64,000 bases of DNA from Bacillus sp. RAR_GA_16 (GCF_020165985.1 NZ_JAIUKZ010000001.1:124001-188000), one strand, 5' to 3'; counted from the first letter of the stretch, positions 49,793 through 59,721 are shown. Program-made: numbers and translations. The notes: generated by a model from the sequence alone, not told the origin.

Positions 49793-49958
49793 CCTGCACC
49801 CCTCCCATGTACTTTTTACAGGTTGTCCAAAAAGCATTCTTTGTTTAGTAGAAAATGGTCAAAAAACGAGGCCAAACCGCTCACCTCTTTTTTTGAACAC
49901 AGAGCAGACCTGCAGCGGAAGCAACCTTCATGCCAGGACTCACTTTCTTTTTGAACAG

Positions 49959-51242
49959 CTAATCGATTTGAAGCAATGACTTAATACGACGAGTAGCATC
50001 TGTATTTCCTTCAAGAATAAAATCTGCAGGGAAATATAATTTATGATCGGTTCTTTTTTTACCGGAAATGGCTTCCACCACATCAGATTCACGCGAAAGC
50101 TCACGTAAATCGCCCCCCGGTTTCAGTAAATGAATTGGCAAACGTTCTTCCTCTTCTCCAGGCCGATAGAAATCATACGGCAAATCGGAAGATGAATCAA
50201 CCACAAGATAGTAATCAGGATCAATGCCCGCTTCATGAAACGATTCATAAAGCTCTCGCCACGCATTCATCTGCTGCATAGGGTTAAATTCAATGTACTT
50301 AAACAACCTTCGATTCATAAACCGTTCGCAGAGATCGCTCAGGATTTGATCCTTCTCCTCCTGCCAAATTTGGAAATAAAACATGACCACAGAATCATCC
50401 AGTTTCAAAAAATCTTCAAGATGAATGTCTTCTTTGAAAAGAGAATAAAAGTGAATGGGCTCATATTGAAATTCATAGCCCTGTTCAAATAATTGCTTTG
50501 CGCGATGAAGAATTTTACTTAAAATCACCTCTGCACTTCGTGTAACAGGGTGAAAATAAATTTGCCAGTACATTTGATAGCGGCTCATAATATAGTCTTC
50601 CACCGCGTGCATGCCACTTTGCTTAATGACAATTTGATCTTCGCCCGGGCGCATGACCCGTAAAATGCGTTCAATATCAAACTGACCGTAGCTAACACCC
50701 GTAAAGTACGCATCACGCAGTAAATAGTCCATTCGGTCCGCGTCAATCTGGCTAGAAATTAAGCTCACCACAAGTTTATTATTGTGCGTTTTGGCAATCA
50801 CATCAGCAACTTGTAGTGGAAAATCCTCGCTCACTCTTCGAAGCACCTTATTAATTTCCGTGTCGCCAAGAATGACCATTCGAGTAAAATCTTCATGATC
50901 CAAGTTAAATACTTTTTCAAACGAGTGTGAGAAAGGTCCATGCCCAACATCGTGTAGCAAGGCTGCGCACATGCTAAGTAACTCGTTCTCTTCATCCCAA
51001 CCATCGTACTGTGAAAAAATCTCATTGATACGTCTCACAATCTCATAAACACCAAGTGAATGACTAAAACGACTATGTTCCGCCCCATGAAATGTGAGAT
51101 ACGTCGTTCCGAGCTGACGAACTCTGCGCAAACGCTGGAATTCTTTCGTACCAATTAAATCCCAGATTAAACGGTATCGAACGTGGATATAGCGATGAAC
51201 AGGGTCTTTAAATACTTTTTCTTCGTTTAATCGTTCGAGCAT
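49959..51242 (-). CDS. ywfO: HD-domain phosphohydrolase YwfO
   Basis: 427-residue HD superfamily protein. The HD signature spans HGAEHSRFSHSLGVYEI, ALLHDVGHGPFSHSFE and SSQIDADRMDYLLRDA, the metal-binding H...HD...D set. Family members hydrolyse nucleoside triphosphates (dNTPase-like activity reported for some). ATG 51242 has GGAAGGAG 11 bases upstream and lies about 30 bases after a predicted transcription start, so the longer frame to 51290 (which spans the -10) is rejected. Confidence 0.88.
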   Translation of the reverse strand: MLERLNEEKVFKDPVHRYIHVRYRLIWDLIGTKEFQRLRRVRQLGTTYLTFHGAEHSRFSHSLGVYEIVRRINEIFSQYDGWDEENELLSMCAALLHDVGHGPFSHSFEKVFNLDHEDFTRMVILGDTEINKVLRRVSEDFPLQVADVIAKTHNNKLVVSLISSQIDADRMDYLLRDAYFTGVSYGQFDIERILRVMRPGEDQIVIKQSGMHAVEDYIMSRYQMYWQIYFHPVTRSAEVILSKILHRAKQLFEQGYEFQYEPIHFYSLFKEDIHLEDFLKLDDSVVMFYFQIWQEEKDQILSDLCERFMNRRLFKYIEFNPMQQMNAWRELYESFHEAGIDPDYYLVVDSSSDLPYDFYRPGEEEERLPIHLLKPGGDLRELSRESDVVEAISGKKRTDHKLYFPADFILEGNTDATRRIKSLLQID

Positions 51243-51278
51243 TTCGCGGCAGGCTCCTTCCGTCAAATTCATCCCTTC

Positions 51279-51307
51279 ATTATATACCACCCCATCCTAA
51301 ATGAAAA
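51279..51307 (-). promoter_or_regulatory. SigA promoter of ywfO
   Basis: TTTTCA (51302-51307), 17-base spacer, TATAAT (51279-51284), minus strand. Confidence 0.65.
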
Positions 51308-51426
51308 CCTTCCCCCGTTTATGGGAGAAGGCTCATGTTGATTGGGTATAGAGAAAAGGATGGAAAGACTAACACTGATCATAGCATTTAACTTTGTAAG
51401 AGGAATCGTTCCTCTCTTATCAGATG

Positions 51427-52659
51427 TTATAGAACAGTCTCAGCTTCTTTGCCTTCGCGCTTCTCTTCAGATTTTGCGATATACATAGCACATGCCGCGT
51501 CACCTGTAATGTTAACAGCTGTACGAGTCATATCGAGAAGACGGTCAACGGCAAGAATTAAGCCAATCGGTTCGACTGGTAGACCAACTTGCTTTAGAAC
51601 CATTGCGAGCATAATGAGTCCTACTCCTGGTACACCTGCAGTCCCAATACTAGCGAGTGTTGCCGTTACCACAACGATAATTAGTTGTGTAAAGGTTAAG
51701 TCAACTCCGGTAATTTGCGCAATAAAAATCGTTGCAACACCTTGCATAATGGCCGTTCCGTCCATATTAATTGTCGCTCCAAGCGGCTGGACAAAACTAC
51801 TAATTTGCTTTGGTACTTTCAGGTTTTCCTGAGCGGTTTTCATCGATACTGGTAGCGTACCACTACTAGAAGATGTACTGAAAGCAACAGCCATCGCTGG
51901 CGCAAAAGCTTTATAGAATTTAATTGGGTTCTCTTTACATAGGAAGTAAATCGCACTACCATATGTGAAGAGAAAATGAATGAGCAAGGCACCAAGTACG
52001 ACAAGGAAGTACATCCCCATCGACTGTAATGCTTCTTTCCCCTGACCACCGACAGCAGAAGCGATCAGCGCAAAAGCACCATATGGCGCTGTTTCCATAA
52101 TAATTTTAACAAGATACATCATCACATCGTTACCTTGTTCAAAAAGGTCACGTAGTGCTTTCGTGCGTTCGCCAAGAATCGCAAGAGCGAAACCTACGAA
52201 AATAGCAAATGCGATAATTTGAAGCATGTTTCCTTCAACCATCGCTTGGATTGGATTGGTTGGAATAATATTAATAATCGTATCCAAGACCGGTGGCGCT
52301 TCTTCCGCTTTAAAATCCGAATTTCCTGAGAATGAACCTTCCACACCAGGCTTAATTAAGTAAGCTAGTGCCATGGCAATCGAGATCGCAATGGTTGTTG
52401 TGACTAGGAAAAACGCAACGGTTTTCCCACCCATGCGTCCTAGCTTCTTCGGATCGCTAATTCCAGCTGTTCCTACAACGATGGAGAAGAATACGATTGG
52501 TACAACGAGCATCTTAATTAAGTTCAGAAAGATTTGCCCAACAGGACCAAAGAAATATTGATCGACAGGTCCAAAGGCATCTGGTGCAAACAAATTAAAG
52601 ATCACACCAACAAGAATACCCAGAACAAGACCTGCAATAATTTTAACCGTTAGCTTCAT
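51427..52659 (-). CDS. Dicarboxylate/amino acid:cation symporter (DAACS)
   Basis: 410-residue membrane transporter of the GltP/GltT/DctA family with eight helices and two re-entrant loops. Signature segments: serine-rich hairpin AFSTSSSSGTLPVSM, NMDGTAIMQG and the Asp/Arg/Asn substrate region DRLLDMTRTAVNITGDA. ATG 52659 has AAAGGGG 9 bases upstream; ATG 52665 is too close. Substrate is probably glutamate or aspartate (the ligand Arg position supports acidic substrates). Ends with a charged cytosolic tail. Confidence 0.92.
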   Translation of the reverse strand: MKLTVKIIAGLVLGILVGVIFNLFAPDAFGPVDQYFFGPVGQIFLNLIKMLVVPIVFFSIVVGTAGISDPKKLGRMGGKTVAFFLVTTTIAISIAMALAYLIKPGVEGSFSGNSDFKAEEAPPVLDTIINIIPTNPIQAMVEGNMLQIIAFAIFVGFALAILGERTKALRDLFEQGNDVMMYLVKIIMETAPYGAFALIASAVGGQGKEALQSMGMYFLVVLGALLIHFLFTYGSAIYFLCKENPIKFYKAFAPAMAVAFSTSSSSGTLPVSMKTAQENLKVPKQISSFVQPLGATINMDGTAIMQGVATIFIAQITGVDLTFTQLIIVVVTATLASIGTAGVPGVGLIMLAMVLKQVGLPVEPIGLILAVDRLLDMTRTAVNITGDAACAMYIAKSEEKREGKEAETVL

Positions 52660-53070
52660 AAACATGTCCCCTTTCGTCTTATCGACATCACTACCATCAT
52701 CGTGTGCATAATACGGACCGCACAATGCTGGCTTCTATCTAGGTTATGTAAATTCTCCTTATGAACTGAGTCATAAATGAAAGCTCTTACATAGATTACC
52801 ATTTCTTTTCTATCTATACCCGCTCGCTCGCTAACTTGAAACTACCGTAATTCTCATTATATCATTTTAGACAATTCTCGCAATTTCCTTTTTTTCGCAA
52901 GTGGTCATTTTTCTTATAAAATCAAAGTTTAATAGGGAAATAAGGTATGAAATTGGGTAAAAAGGATCAGCGATTTTGTCATCACCCGGGAAATACTGTC
53001 GGATGATGTCTTAAAACTCTTTACGTCTGCTATAATAAGAACGATGAGTACGTGAAGAAGGGGTAAGAAA
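52660..53070. other. Interval between symporter and lipL
   Basis: 411 bases without a gene. It contains the symporter leader, a homopyrimidine-rich stretch, and near the right end the extended -10 TGCTATAAT (53028-53036) of lipL. No repeat or RNA motif was recognised. Confidence 0.55.
53028..53036 (+). promoter_or_regulatory. Extended -10 promoter of lipL
   Basis: TGCTATAAT; the -35 (about 53009-53014) is weak. About 34 bases to the ATG. Confidence 0.55.
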
Positions 53071-53908
53071 ATGAGAAACAAGGATTCAGTTCTTTATCAG
53101 CCTAAATGGCGGATTATCGACCAATCAACACTCGGTCCATCGTTTGATGCACTCCAATCGTTCGCAATGGATGATACGCTATGCAATTCCGCTGGAAGCG
53201 GCGAATCACCACCAATACTGCGCTCATGGGTTCATCACAATACGATCGTCCTTGGCATACAAGATACGCGCCTTCCTTATTTTGAGGAAGCCGTTCACTA
53301 TTTAAACGAAATAGGCTATCGCGTCATTGTAAGGAACTCTGGTGGCCTTGCTGTCGTCCTTGATGCCGGCGTATTAAATCTTTCACTTGTATTTGCTGAA
53401 AAACAACAGCACATTGATATTGATACCGGGTATGAGGCCATGGTGGATTTTGTTCAGGAAATTTTGTCACCGTACAACGTAACGATAGAAGATAGAGAAA
53501 TTGTCGGTTCGTACTGTCCAGGTCGCTACGATTCTAAGCGTGAACGGCAAAAAATTTGCCGGTATTTCGCAGCGCAGGCTTCGAGGAGGCGTTGCTGTAC
53601 AAGTCTACTTATGTGTCGATGGAAGCGGATCGGAACGGGCTTCTGTCATTCAGGAGTTTTACAAACGAGGTGTAAGCGGGGAACCAACAAAATTCACTTA
53701 TCCTGAAATTGTTCCAGAAACGATGGCTTCGCTAAGTGAATTAATTGGAGAAGAGCTTCGTGTTCCTGATATTATGATGAATACCTTAAAAACACTTAAG
53801 AAGTATACCGATTCAATGACAACTGCTCAACTGTCTATTCCAGAGCTTTCTCTTTACGATTACAATTACCAGCGCGTCTTTACACGTAACGAAAAAGCGC
53901 TCGGTTAA
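53071..53908 (+). pseudogene. lipL: Octanoyl-[GcvH]:protein N-octanoyltransferase, one inserted base (probably intact in life)
   Basis: LipL (YwfL) moves octanoyl groups from GcvH to the E2 subunits in lipoate assembly. Start ATG 53071 with AAGGGGTAAG upstream. [36 protein letters not shown] and the catalytic Cys in GSYCPGRYD are intact. The frame then breaks at GATTC 53530-53534; reducing it to GATC gives [19 protein letters not shown] and a 278-residue protein like the B. subtilis enzyme. Order lipL then pta matches ywfL-ywfJ. Confidence 0.9.
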
Positions 53909-53913
53909 TTCGA

Positions 53914-53947
53914 AAAAGCCCCTGAAGGCGTACCTTCAGGGGCTTTT
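53914..53947. terminator. Bidirectional terminator lipL / pta
   Basis: AAAAGCCCCTGAAGG/CCTTCAGGGGCTTTT (53914-53928 with 53933-53947), four-base loop. Confidence 0.94.
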
Positions 53948-53953
53948 CATCTC

Positions 53954-54928
53954 TTATAGGCTTTGCATTGCCGTAATCAATGCTAGCTTGTACACATCTT
54001 CCTCACTGCATCCGCGAGAAAGGTCGTTTACTGGCTTGTTTAATCCTTGAAGGACTGGACCAACGGCTTCGTATCCACCAAGGCGCTGAACCATTTTGTA
54101 GCCGATGTTTCCTGCTTCAAGACTAGGGAATACAAACACATTCGCTTCCCCTTTAAGTGGTGATTCAGGTGCTTTCTTTTGCGCTACTTCTGGAACGAAA
54201 GCGGCATCGAATTGGAATTCCCCATCAATGACAAGGTCAGGAGCCATTTCTTTTGCAAGACGCGTCGCTTCTTCAACCTTCTCTGTTTCAGGAGATTTCG
54301 CTGATCCTTTTGTCGAAAAGCTTAACATCGCGACTTTCGGGTCGATGCCAAACATTTTCGCTGTTTCGGCACTGCTTACACCAATTTCAGCTAGATCATT
54401 GCTATCAGGAGAAATGTTAATCGCACAGTCAGCGAATACATACTTCTCATCACCTTTGACCATCACGAAAGCGCCGGATGTTTTCTTTACGCCTTCTTTT
54501 GTTTTAATGATTTGAAGGGCCGGGCGCACCGTATCACCAGTTGAGTGTGCCGCCCCACTTACAAGGCCGTCTGCTTTGCCAGTGTGAACGAGCATTGTAC
54601 CAAAGTAGTTTACATTCTGAAGAATCTCCTGCGCTTGCTCAGTCGTTGCTTTTCCTTTACGACGTTCTACAAATGATTCCACTAGCGCATCCATTTCAGA
54701 ATAAGTCGCTGGATCCATCACAGTGAGATCACTGTGCAATGTAAGGTTTAAACTTGCCGCTTTATCTTGAATCGCCTTTTCGCCACCAATTACGATCGGC
54801 TTCAGGATACCATCCTCCGCAAGGCGGTTTGCTGCTGCTAAGACACGCTCATCCGTTCCTTCAGGAAATACGATTGTCGGATTACCTGCTTTTACCTGGT
54901 CTTTCATGTTTGTAAAAAGATCACTCAT
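53954..54928 (-). CDS. pta: Phosphate acetyltransferase
   Basis: 324-residue enzyme exchanging acetyl-CoA and acetyl phosphate (overflow metabolism with AckA). PTA_PTB domain throughout: IVFPEGTDERVLAAA, DGLVSGAAHSTGDTVRPAL, ADCAINISPD and NVFVFPSLEAGNIGYKM. ATG 54928 has GAGGTGA 5 bases upstream; a 10-codon extension lacks a site. Short single-domain form, as in B. subtilis. No clear cre seen upstream. Confidence 0.96.
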   Translation of the reverse strand: MSDLFTNMKDQVKAGNPTIVFPEGTDERVLAAANRLAEDGILKPIVIGGEKAIQDKAASLNLTLHSDLTVMDPATYSEMDALVESFVERRKGKATTEQAQEILQNVNYFGTMLVHTGKADGLVSGAAHSTGDTVRPALQIIKTKEGVKKTSGAFVMVKGDEKYVFADCAINISPDSNDLAEIGVSSAETAKMFGIDPKVAMLSFSTKGSAKSPETEKVEEATRLAKEMAPDLVIDGEFQFDAAFVPEVAQKKAPESPLKGEANVFVFPSLEAGNIGYKMVQRLGGYEAVGPVLQGLNKPVNDLSRGCSEEDVYKLALITAMQSL

Positions 54929-55329
54929 TGCTTTCACCTCATTAATTTTAATATCCAACTCCTACGATAACCCTTTTTCCCGAAAAACGAAAATAAATCC
55001 CTAAGTGTAAGCCCTTGCATGTAAAAGTTCTATTTTTCAGACGAATCCAGATGCCGTCCACGGCGCTGTTCTTCTTTTTTCCTTTTTTAATATAAACCAA
55101 CCTTCCTGTCATTAAACATGCCGAGCAGTTTCTTTATTCATCTTATCGTCACTCTCAATCGCTTTTAATGAAGAAGAAGTATTGGTATAGTAGGTAGTGG
55201 ATATAGTGAAACTTCCATCAGGACGTCCCTTTTCTCTGATGGTGAGTTGGACCAATCGGACCTTTATTGGAGTAAACTGCGTAAGCTTTTCCCCTAAAGG
55301 TGTGATATTAGATAAGGAGTGAATCAGAT
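54929..55329. other. Interval between pta and hemQ
   Basis: 401 bases between divergent genes. A small GCCG/CGGC stem (about 55052-55063) and a GGACC direct repeat (55249-55263) are visible, but no confident promoter. A minus-strand frame (55112-55417) overlaps the hemQ 5' end and has no ribosome site; it is not called. Confidence 0.5.
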
Positions 55330-56076
55330 ATGAATCAAGCAGCTGTAACTCTTGATGGCTGGTATTGCCTTCATGACTTTCGAAGCATGAACTGGACAGC
55401 TTGGAAAAAGCTTTCAAGCGAAGAACGCGATCTTGCGATGAATGAGTTTCTTACGTTCCTTGAAAAATGGGAAGTGACCGCAGGCCATAAACAAGGAAGT
55501 CACGCACTTTATTCCATCGTTGGTCAGAAAGCGGACTTTATGTTAATGCTCCTCCGCCCGACTATGGAAGAATTGAATGAAATCGAAAATGCTTTTAATA
55601 AAACAACGCTAGCTGAATATACAGTGAAAGAATACTCTTACGTTTCTGTCGTTGAGCTCAGTAACTACATGGCTGGAAAAGATAGCGATCCGGATAACGA
55701 TCCTCGCATTCAAGCTCGCTTAAAGCCAGAACTAGCAGAAGCGCCTTACGTATGTTTCTACCCAATGAACAAGAAGCGCGAAGGCAACGACAACTGGTAC
55801 ATGCTTTCCATGGACGAGCGTCGAGACATGATGCGAAGCCATGGCCTGATCGGTCGTAGCTATGCCGGAAAAGTAAAGCAGATCATTACAGGTTCTGTTG
55901 GCTTCGATGACTGGGAATGGGGCGTAACGCTCTTCGCAGATGACGTCCTTCAGTTTAAAAAGCTCGTTTATGAAATGCGCTTTGATGAAGTGAGTGCACG
56001 TTACGGCGAATTTGGAAGTTTCTTTGTGGGAACGCACCTTCCAAAAGAACGCCTCCCTCAATTTTTATACGTTTAA
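55330..56076 (+). CDS. hemQ: Coproheme decarboxylase (HemQ/ChdC)
   Basis: 248-residue chlorite-dismutase-fold enzyme (YwfI) that converts coproheme to heme b in the coproporphyrin-dependent pathway of Gram-positives. The catalytic Tyr lies in PYVCFYPM, the proximal heme His in [16 protein letters not shown], and [13 protein letters not shown] is typical. ATG 55330 follows AAGGAGTGA. Between pta and gerQ as in B. subtilis. Confidence 0.95.
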   Translation: MNQAAVTLDGWYCLHDFRSMNWTAWKKLSSEERDLAMNEFLTFLEKWEVTAGHKQGSHALYSIVGQKADFMLMLLRPTMEELNEIENAFNKTTLAEYTVKEYSYVSVVELSNYMAGKDSDPDNDPRIQARLKPELAEAPYVCFYPMNKKREGNDNWYMLSMDERRDMMRSHGLIGRSYAGKVKQIITGSVGFDDWEWGVTLFADDVLQFKKLVYEMRFDEVSARYGEFGSFFVGTHLPKERLPQFLYV

Positions 56077-56080
56077 TCCC

Positions 56081-56117
56081 AAGCCCTTCTGACACTTTCC
56101 CGTGTTTAGAAGGGCTT
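56081..56117 (+). terminator. Terminator of hemQ
   Basis: AAGCCCTTCT (56081-56090) pairs with AGAAGGGCTT (56108-56117) with an inner ACAC/GTGT pairing, followed by a T-run. Confidence 0.9.
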
Positions 56118-56148
56118 TTTTTGGTTTCGATCGGTCATTTCCTGTTAG

Positions 56149-56176
56149 GCATATTCTTCTATTTCGTACATACAAT
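56149..56176 (+). promoter_or_regulatory. SigE promoter of gerQ
   Basis: GCATATT (56149-56155), 13-base spacer, CATACAAT (56169-56176); both match the mother-cell SigE consensus (KMATATT and CATACAHT). gerQ is SigE-dependent in B. subtilis. Confidence 0.78.
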
Positions 56177-56387
56177 GAGTTACGTAGAGCCATGGCATTA
56201 TCTCTTCTTTTATTGCGTGCCATTAGTCCATTCTAATAGCAATTCGCTTTGGTTCTTTAAGCATTGCGTCCCCCTTTCTAGTGATAGAACCAGTGGGTAG
56301 ACGAAAAGTAAAATTGTTTCAGCCGACTGAAAATTAACGGGCGGAAGTGTACAACAATTTGGTAAAGAATGCTTAAGGAGGGTTATG

Positions 56388-56834
56388 ATGAACAATCAAT
56401 ACTGGAACACCTCACCGTCACAAAACAGGGGAGGCGGCTATGGTCAAATGCCTCAACAAGGGCAAGGCGGACAGATGGCACAGTATCCTTCAGGCTTCCC
56501 AGGGCAAGGGCAGCAGGTTCAAGGTGCATCAACCCAGGGAGGCGGATTCCCAGGGCAGCTTGTCGTTGAACAATCCTACATTGAAAACATCCTCCGTCTC
56601 AATCTAGGAAAGATCGCTACGGTGTACATGACGTTTGAGAATAACGACAAATGGAACGCCAAAGTGTTTAAAGGTGTAATCGAAGCAGCCGGAAGAGATC
56701 ATATTATTCTTTCAGATCCTCAAACAGGCAAACGGTATATTTTACTTATGGTTTATTTGGATTATATTACATTTGATGAAGAGCTCGAGTATAATTATCC
56801 TCTACAGCAAATGACACAGTATACGCCACGTTAG
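56388..56834 (+). CDS. gerQ: Spore coat protein GerQ
   Basis: 148-residue spore coat protein needed for localising the cortex-lytic enzyme CwlJ; cross-linked by Tgl. The N-terminal half is Gln/Gly/Pro-rich and low-complexity (residues 1-60), the C-terminal domain starts at QSYIENILRLNLGKIATVYMTF and ends with LEYNYPLQQM. ATG 56388 is favoured (AGGAGGG 6 bases upstream) over the adjacent ATG 56385. Followed by a terminator and the third 20-bp repeat array. Confidence 0.94.
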   Translation: MNNQYWNTSPSQNRGGGYGQMPQQGQGGQMAQYPSGFPGQGQQVQGASTQGGGFPGQLVVEQSYIENILRLNLGKIATVYMTFENNDKWNAKVFKGVIEAAGRDHIILSDPQTGKRYILLMVYLDYITFDEELEYNYPLQQMTQYTPR

Positions 56835-56847
56835 CACGTATAAAAAA

Positions 56848-56873
56848 AGCTGCCGGAAATCCGACAGCTTTTT
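56848..56873. terminator. Terminator after gerQ
   Basis: AAAGCTGCCGG pairs with CCGACAGCTTT (one mismatch) around an AAAT loop; A-run left, T-run right. Confidence 0.82.
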
Positions 56874-56875
56874 GT

Positions 56876-56975
56876 TTTGGCCAATAAAAAGAGAATTTGG
56901 CTCATATATCTTGATTTTGGCCAATATATTGCACTTTTGGCCAATATCCCGAGAATTCGGCCAATAAACTTCTCC
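56876..56975 (+). repeat. Five-unit 20-bp repeat array, copy 3 (core TTTGGCCAATA)
   Basis: Units begin at 56876, 56896, 56916, 56936 and 56956, exactly 20 bp apart; cores TTTGGCCAATA, TTTGGCTCATA, TTTGGCCAATA, TTTGGCCAATA and TTCGGCCAATA. It lies between the converging gerQ and ywdK genes, directly after the gerQ terminator. Same unit number, period and polarity of flanks as copies 1 and 2. Confidence 0.92.
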
Positions 56976-57020
56976 CACCTGCCATCGTTCGACAAATAGC
57001 GGGTGGTGACAGGCACTTTT

Positions 57021-57392
57021 TTACGCTTTAAACGCCGCCACTACAACTAGAATCCATGCTGCAATAAACGCGACGCCACCAAGTGGTGTGATCGCACCTA
57101 AAATCTTGATTCCGCTCAAGCTAAGTACATACAAGCTACCAGAGAATAGTACAATACCGGCAAACATAAGCCAGCCCGCCCATTGCATAAGCCCTGCGGA
57201 TTGAAGCTTATCTGCCGCAATGGCCACGCCAACTAAACCAAGCGCATGGTACATATGGTATTGCACGCCCGTTTTATACGTTTCAAGCATTTTCTCTGAT
57301 AATTTTCCTTCTAATCCATGTGCTCCGAATGCGCCAAGTCCAACCGCAAGTGCCGCATTAATCGCACCAATAATTAAGAATATCTTTATCAC
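57021..57392 (-). CDS. ywdK: DUF423 family membrane protein YwdK
   Basis: 123-residue protein with four membrane helices, DUF423 family. Conserved N-terminus FLIIGAINAALAVGLGAFGAHGL and YHMYHALGLV. GTG 57392 is used: GAGGGAG ends 8 bases upstream and the product matches the family N-terminus; an ATG 29 codons earlier lies in unrelated sequence. Function unknown. Next to gerQ as in B. subtilis; synteny ends after this gene. Confidence 0.9.
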   Translation of the reverse strand: MIKIFLIIGAINAALAVGLGAFGAHGLEGKLSEKMLETYKTGVQYHMYHALGLVGVAIAADKLQSAGLMQWAGWLMFAGIVLFSGSLYVLSLSGIKILGAITPLGGVAFIAAWILVVVAAFKA

Positions 57393-57471
57393 GTTATCCG
57401 CTCCCTCATCTGAATCTTCTCTCCCATCATAGCGGAAAGCGCTTGAATGAAGCAACGAATTCTGAAATTGT

Positions 57472-58728
57472 TCATACACCTTTCGAATCTTGCCACTTCA
57501 CTGTTTGCATACTGCGGTGCACAAGTTGCACACTTTCGTTAAAAACAAACCAACCTGCTAGCGGAAAAAGCACAAGCCCGAACCATCCAGGAAATGAGAA
57601 ACCCGTCACCACACATAGCAAGAGGAAGCACGGCATTGCCACTAGCTTTAACGCTTGTTTTCCAGCTTTCTCACGTAGCGATGCCTCCCACTTGAATAAC
57701 TGAGCATAGCCACCTTCCGAGAACTCACGCCAGTCCGCTTTTGATAGCCCAATCAACGCATAGAGCGCAAACAGAAGCACCACTACTTTTACAATGAGCG
57801 GAAGAAGAAGGATCGCTGCCGTTCCCCAACCGATCACTTGTAGATAATATTGCACCTTCCCCATTGATCGGAGGACCCACTTCGTATAAAGATCAACCAT
57901 TCTCGCCTCAGGAGTACGTTTCTTCCTTAACCTTCTTGATCCACGGAACAGAAAAGGTCGTGTTCGAGTAAATAGGGGCGCCGGCGCTACCCCAACGCGC
58001 CCCATTAAAAATTTCGTGATGCTTTGCTTATGACCCCGCTCTATCACCGCATCGTGAAAAAAGGTTCCCTTCATCTTCACACGCACCCGAAGCTGAACAA
58101 CCAACAGAAGCAGTAAACCCCCGATCCCAACAACCACCACCCATTCGTACATCCAGCCAACCTGGCTCATTACGAGAAGAATAGCAACGGACAGTAGGTT
58201 CACCAATCCAACTGGCATCCACTTGACCCAGATCGATGGCACAAATAGATCGATAAAATACCGACATGTTCTCACGTTCCAACTCACTACAAGAAGAAAG
58301 AGCGCTGTGACTACAATTTGTTCTGAACTCCAGTCCCAACCAGTAACGAGTATCGGAAGAACAACTCCTATTCCAAGGGTAGTCATCATCACTCCTTTTC
58401 CAAGCGAATGGGCAATGCCCCACTTTTTTAGCCCTTGACTAAGGGATACGTTTTGCAGCAAATACACTTGATCCGCTTCTTCTGTATAAATTCGTAGCGA
58501 CCATGTCGTCGCGATCACAATTAATGGAAAAACAGCCGCCTGCTCCGGCACTCCCGCGAGCCAGTCTGGGGGTGTCATCCACCAAGATCGGTAATAAGCG
58601 ATTCCGATAACGAGCGCTGGAATCAGGATATAAAGCCAGACCGTCCAATCAAGTGCTGTACGGAGATCACGAAGTTTATAGCGACGATCATCACGTACAC
58701 GTTTTTGCAAAAGTTGTCGTCCGGTCAT
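57472..58728 (-). CDS. ABC transporter permease (EcsB/YthQ-like)
   Basis: 418-residue membrane protein with eight or more hydrophobic helices, two basic cytosolic stretches (GSRRLRKKRTPEARM) and an EcsB-like pattern. ATG 58728 overlaps the ATPase stop (ATGA), with GGAG 8 bases upstream. Together they form an ABC unit like EcsAB or YthPQ of B. subtilis, whose transported substrate is not settled. Downstream gene and context offer no further hint. Confidence 0.82.
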   Translation of the reverse strand: MTGRQLLQKRVRDDRRYKLRDLRTALDWTVWLYILIPALVIGIAYYRSWWMTPPDWLAGVPEQAAVFPLIVIATTWSLRIYTEEADQVYLLQNVSLSQGLKKWGIAHSLGKGVMMTTLGIGVVLPILVTGWDWSSEQIVVTALFLLVVSWNVRTCRYFIDLFVPSIWVKWMPVGLVNLLSVAILLVMSQVGWMYEWVVVVGIGGLLLLLVVQLRVRVKMKGTFFHDAVIERGHKQSITKFLMGRVGVAPAPLFTRTRPFLFRGSRRLRKKRTPEARMVDLYTKWVLRSMGKVQYYLQVIGWGTAAILLLPLIVKVVVLLFALYALIGLSKADWREFSEGGYAQLFKWEASLREKAGKQALKLVAMPCFLLLCVVTGFSFPGWFGLVLFPLAGWFVFNESVQLVHRSMQTVKWQDSKGV

Positions 58729-59430
58729 ATTCGCTGCTCCATTAACCGATCCACACAATCGAGTAGTGAACTCTCTGAACCCATGCCCGATTGTTCACGC
58801 ATTTCCTCTAGCGATCCTTTTGCCAGAAGTGTCCCGTTCGATAACAACACAAAGCGATCACAAAACCGCTCTGCCGTATCAAGCACATGCGTACACATTA
58901 AAATCGCCGCTCCCCGCGCTCGTTCTTTTTCAATCAGCTTTAAAAAGTCTTTCGTCGCACGTGGAATCGAGTCCTAGAAACGGCTCATCTATGATATACA
59001 CATCAGGCCGCAGCATAAACGCGGTAATCAGCATAACCTTTTGTCTCATCCCTTTTGAAAAGCTTGACGGTAGATGATGCTTTACGTGCTCAAGCTGGAA
59101 GTAATGAATCAAATCCTGTGCACGTTCCTCCCACTCTTCATCAGCTAATGCGGTTGCCGCCGTCGCGAGCTCTAAATGCTCCCAGAATGTTAAGCTGTCA
59201 TAGAATACGGGCTGCTCTGGTACGTAAGCGTAGCGTGTCCCATTTTCAAACGTGACGCTTCCTTTCCACTCTTTTAACAATCCTAGAATGGTTTTAATCG
59301 TTGTACTTTTCCCCGCTCCGTTTGATCCTAATAAACCAAGCAGCTCACCGCTCTTTACTTCGAATCCAATCTCTCGAATTTTACTCTCTCTTTTTTCGTA
59401 ACCCGCTTCTTCAATCGCAACTTTCAGCAT
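58725..59430 (-). pseudogene. ABC transporter ATP-binding protein (YthP/EcsA-like), one inserted base (probably intact in life)
   Basis: ATPase partner of the permease. Walker A GSNGAGKSTTIK, signature SSFSKGMRQKVML, Walker B VYIIDEPFLGLD. ATG 59430 follows GAGGTGA by 5 bases. The frame stops soon after Walker B; the break is at GAATC 58964-58968. Taking out one base gives GATC and FLGLDPRATKDFLKLIEKE, then the H-loop CTHVLDTAERFCD, and ends in a TGA overlapping the permease ATG, 234 residues in total. The overlap itself supports an intact gene. Confidence 0.88.
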
Positions 59431-59478
59431 CCGCTTCACCTCTACCTCTTTATACGAGAGTCATCACATAAAAGTTTC

Positions 59479-59721
59479 CTATTTCTTACCTTTTTGGGCT
59501 TCGATAAACTGTTCAAAGTTTGGCACATCCTCCATCTTATATTTCTCAACAGCTTCCATCACCTTAATCACTAACTCCTGACGTAAATCATCCCTATTTT
59601 GGAGGGACGTTTGCCTGAGCTCTGCTTCGATTTTTTTCTCAAACTGTTGGATCACTTCCTTCAATCCTTCTTCATCCTTCTGCTTTGCTCGTTGTAAAGC
59701 TGAATACAATCTTTTCTCCAT
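59479..59721 (-). CDS. rsoA: RsoA-like co-sigma factor
   Basis: 80-residue helical protein with an HTH_16-like sigma region 2 pattern: LYSALQRAKQKDEEGLKEVI, then DDLRQELVIKVMEAVEKYK. In B. subtilis RsoA supplies the region 2 function missing from SigO, so that the two together act as a sigma factor. ATG 59721 is used (AAGGGATGA 3-6 bases upstream) and starts 2 bases after the yvrJ stop. Its position in a sigO-yvrJ operon is the strongest support, since sequence similarity alone is modest. Confidence 0.7.
   Translation of the reverse strand: MEKRLYSALQRAKQKDEEGLKEVIQQFEKKIEAELRQTSLQNRDDLRQELVIKVMEAVEKYKMEDVPNFEQFIEAQKGKK

Larger units (their letters stand above)
56077..56387. other. Interval between hemQ and gerQ
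   Basis: 311 bases. It contains the hemQ terminator (56081-56117) and a SigE promoter (56149-56176), leaving a leader of about 200 bases before gerQ. No further gene is convincing; a 14-codon frame at about 56192 has no ribosome site. Confidence 0.6.

Noticed and set aside
55112-55417. A 101-codon minus-strand frame overlapping the hemQ 5' end
   Set aside because: No ribosome site, overlaps a well-supported gene, and no family is recognised.
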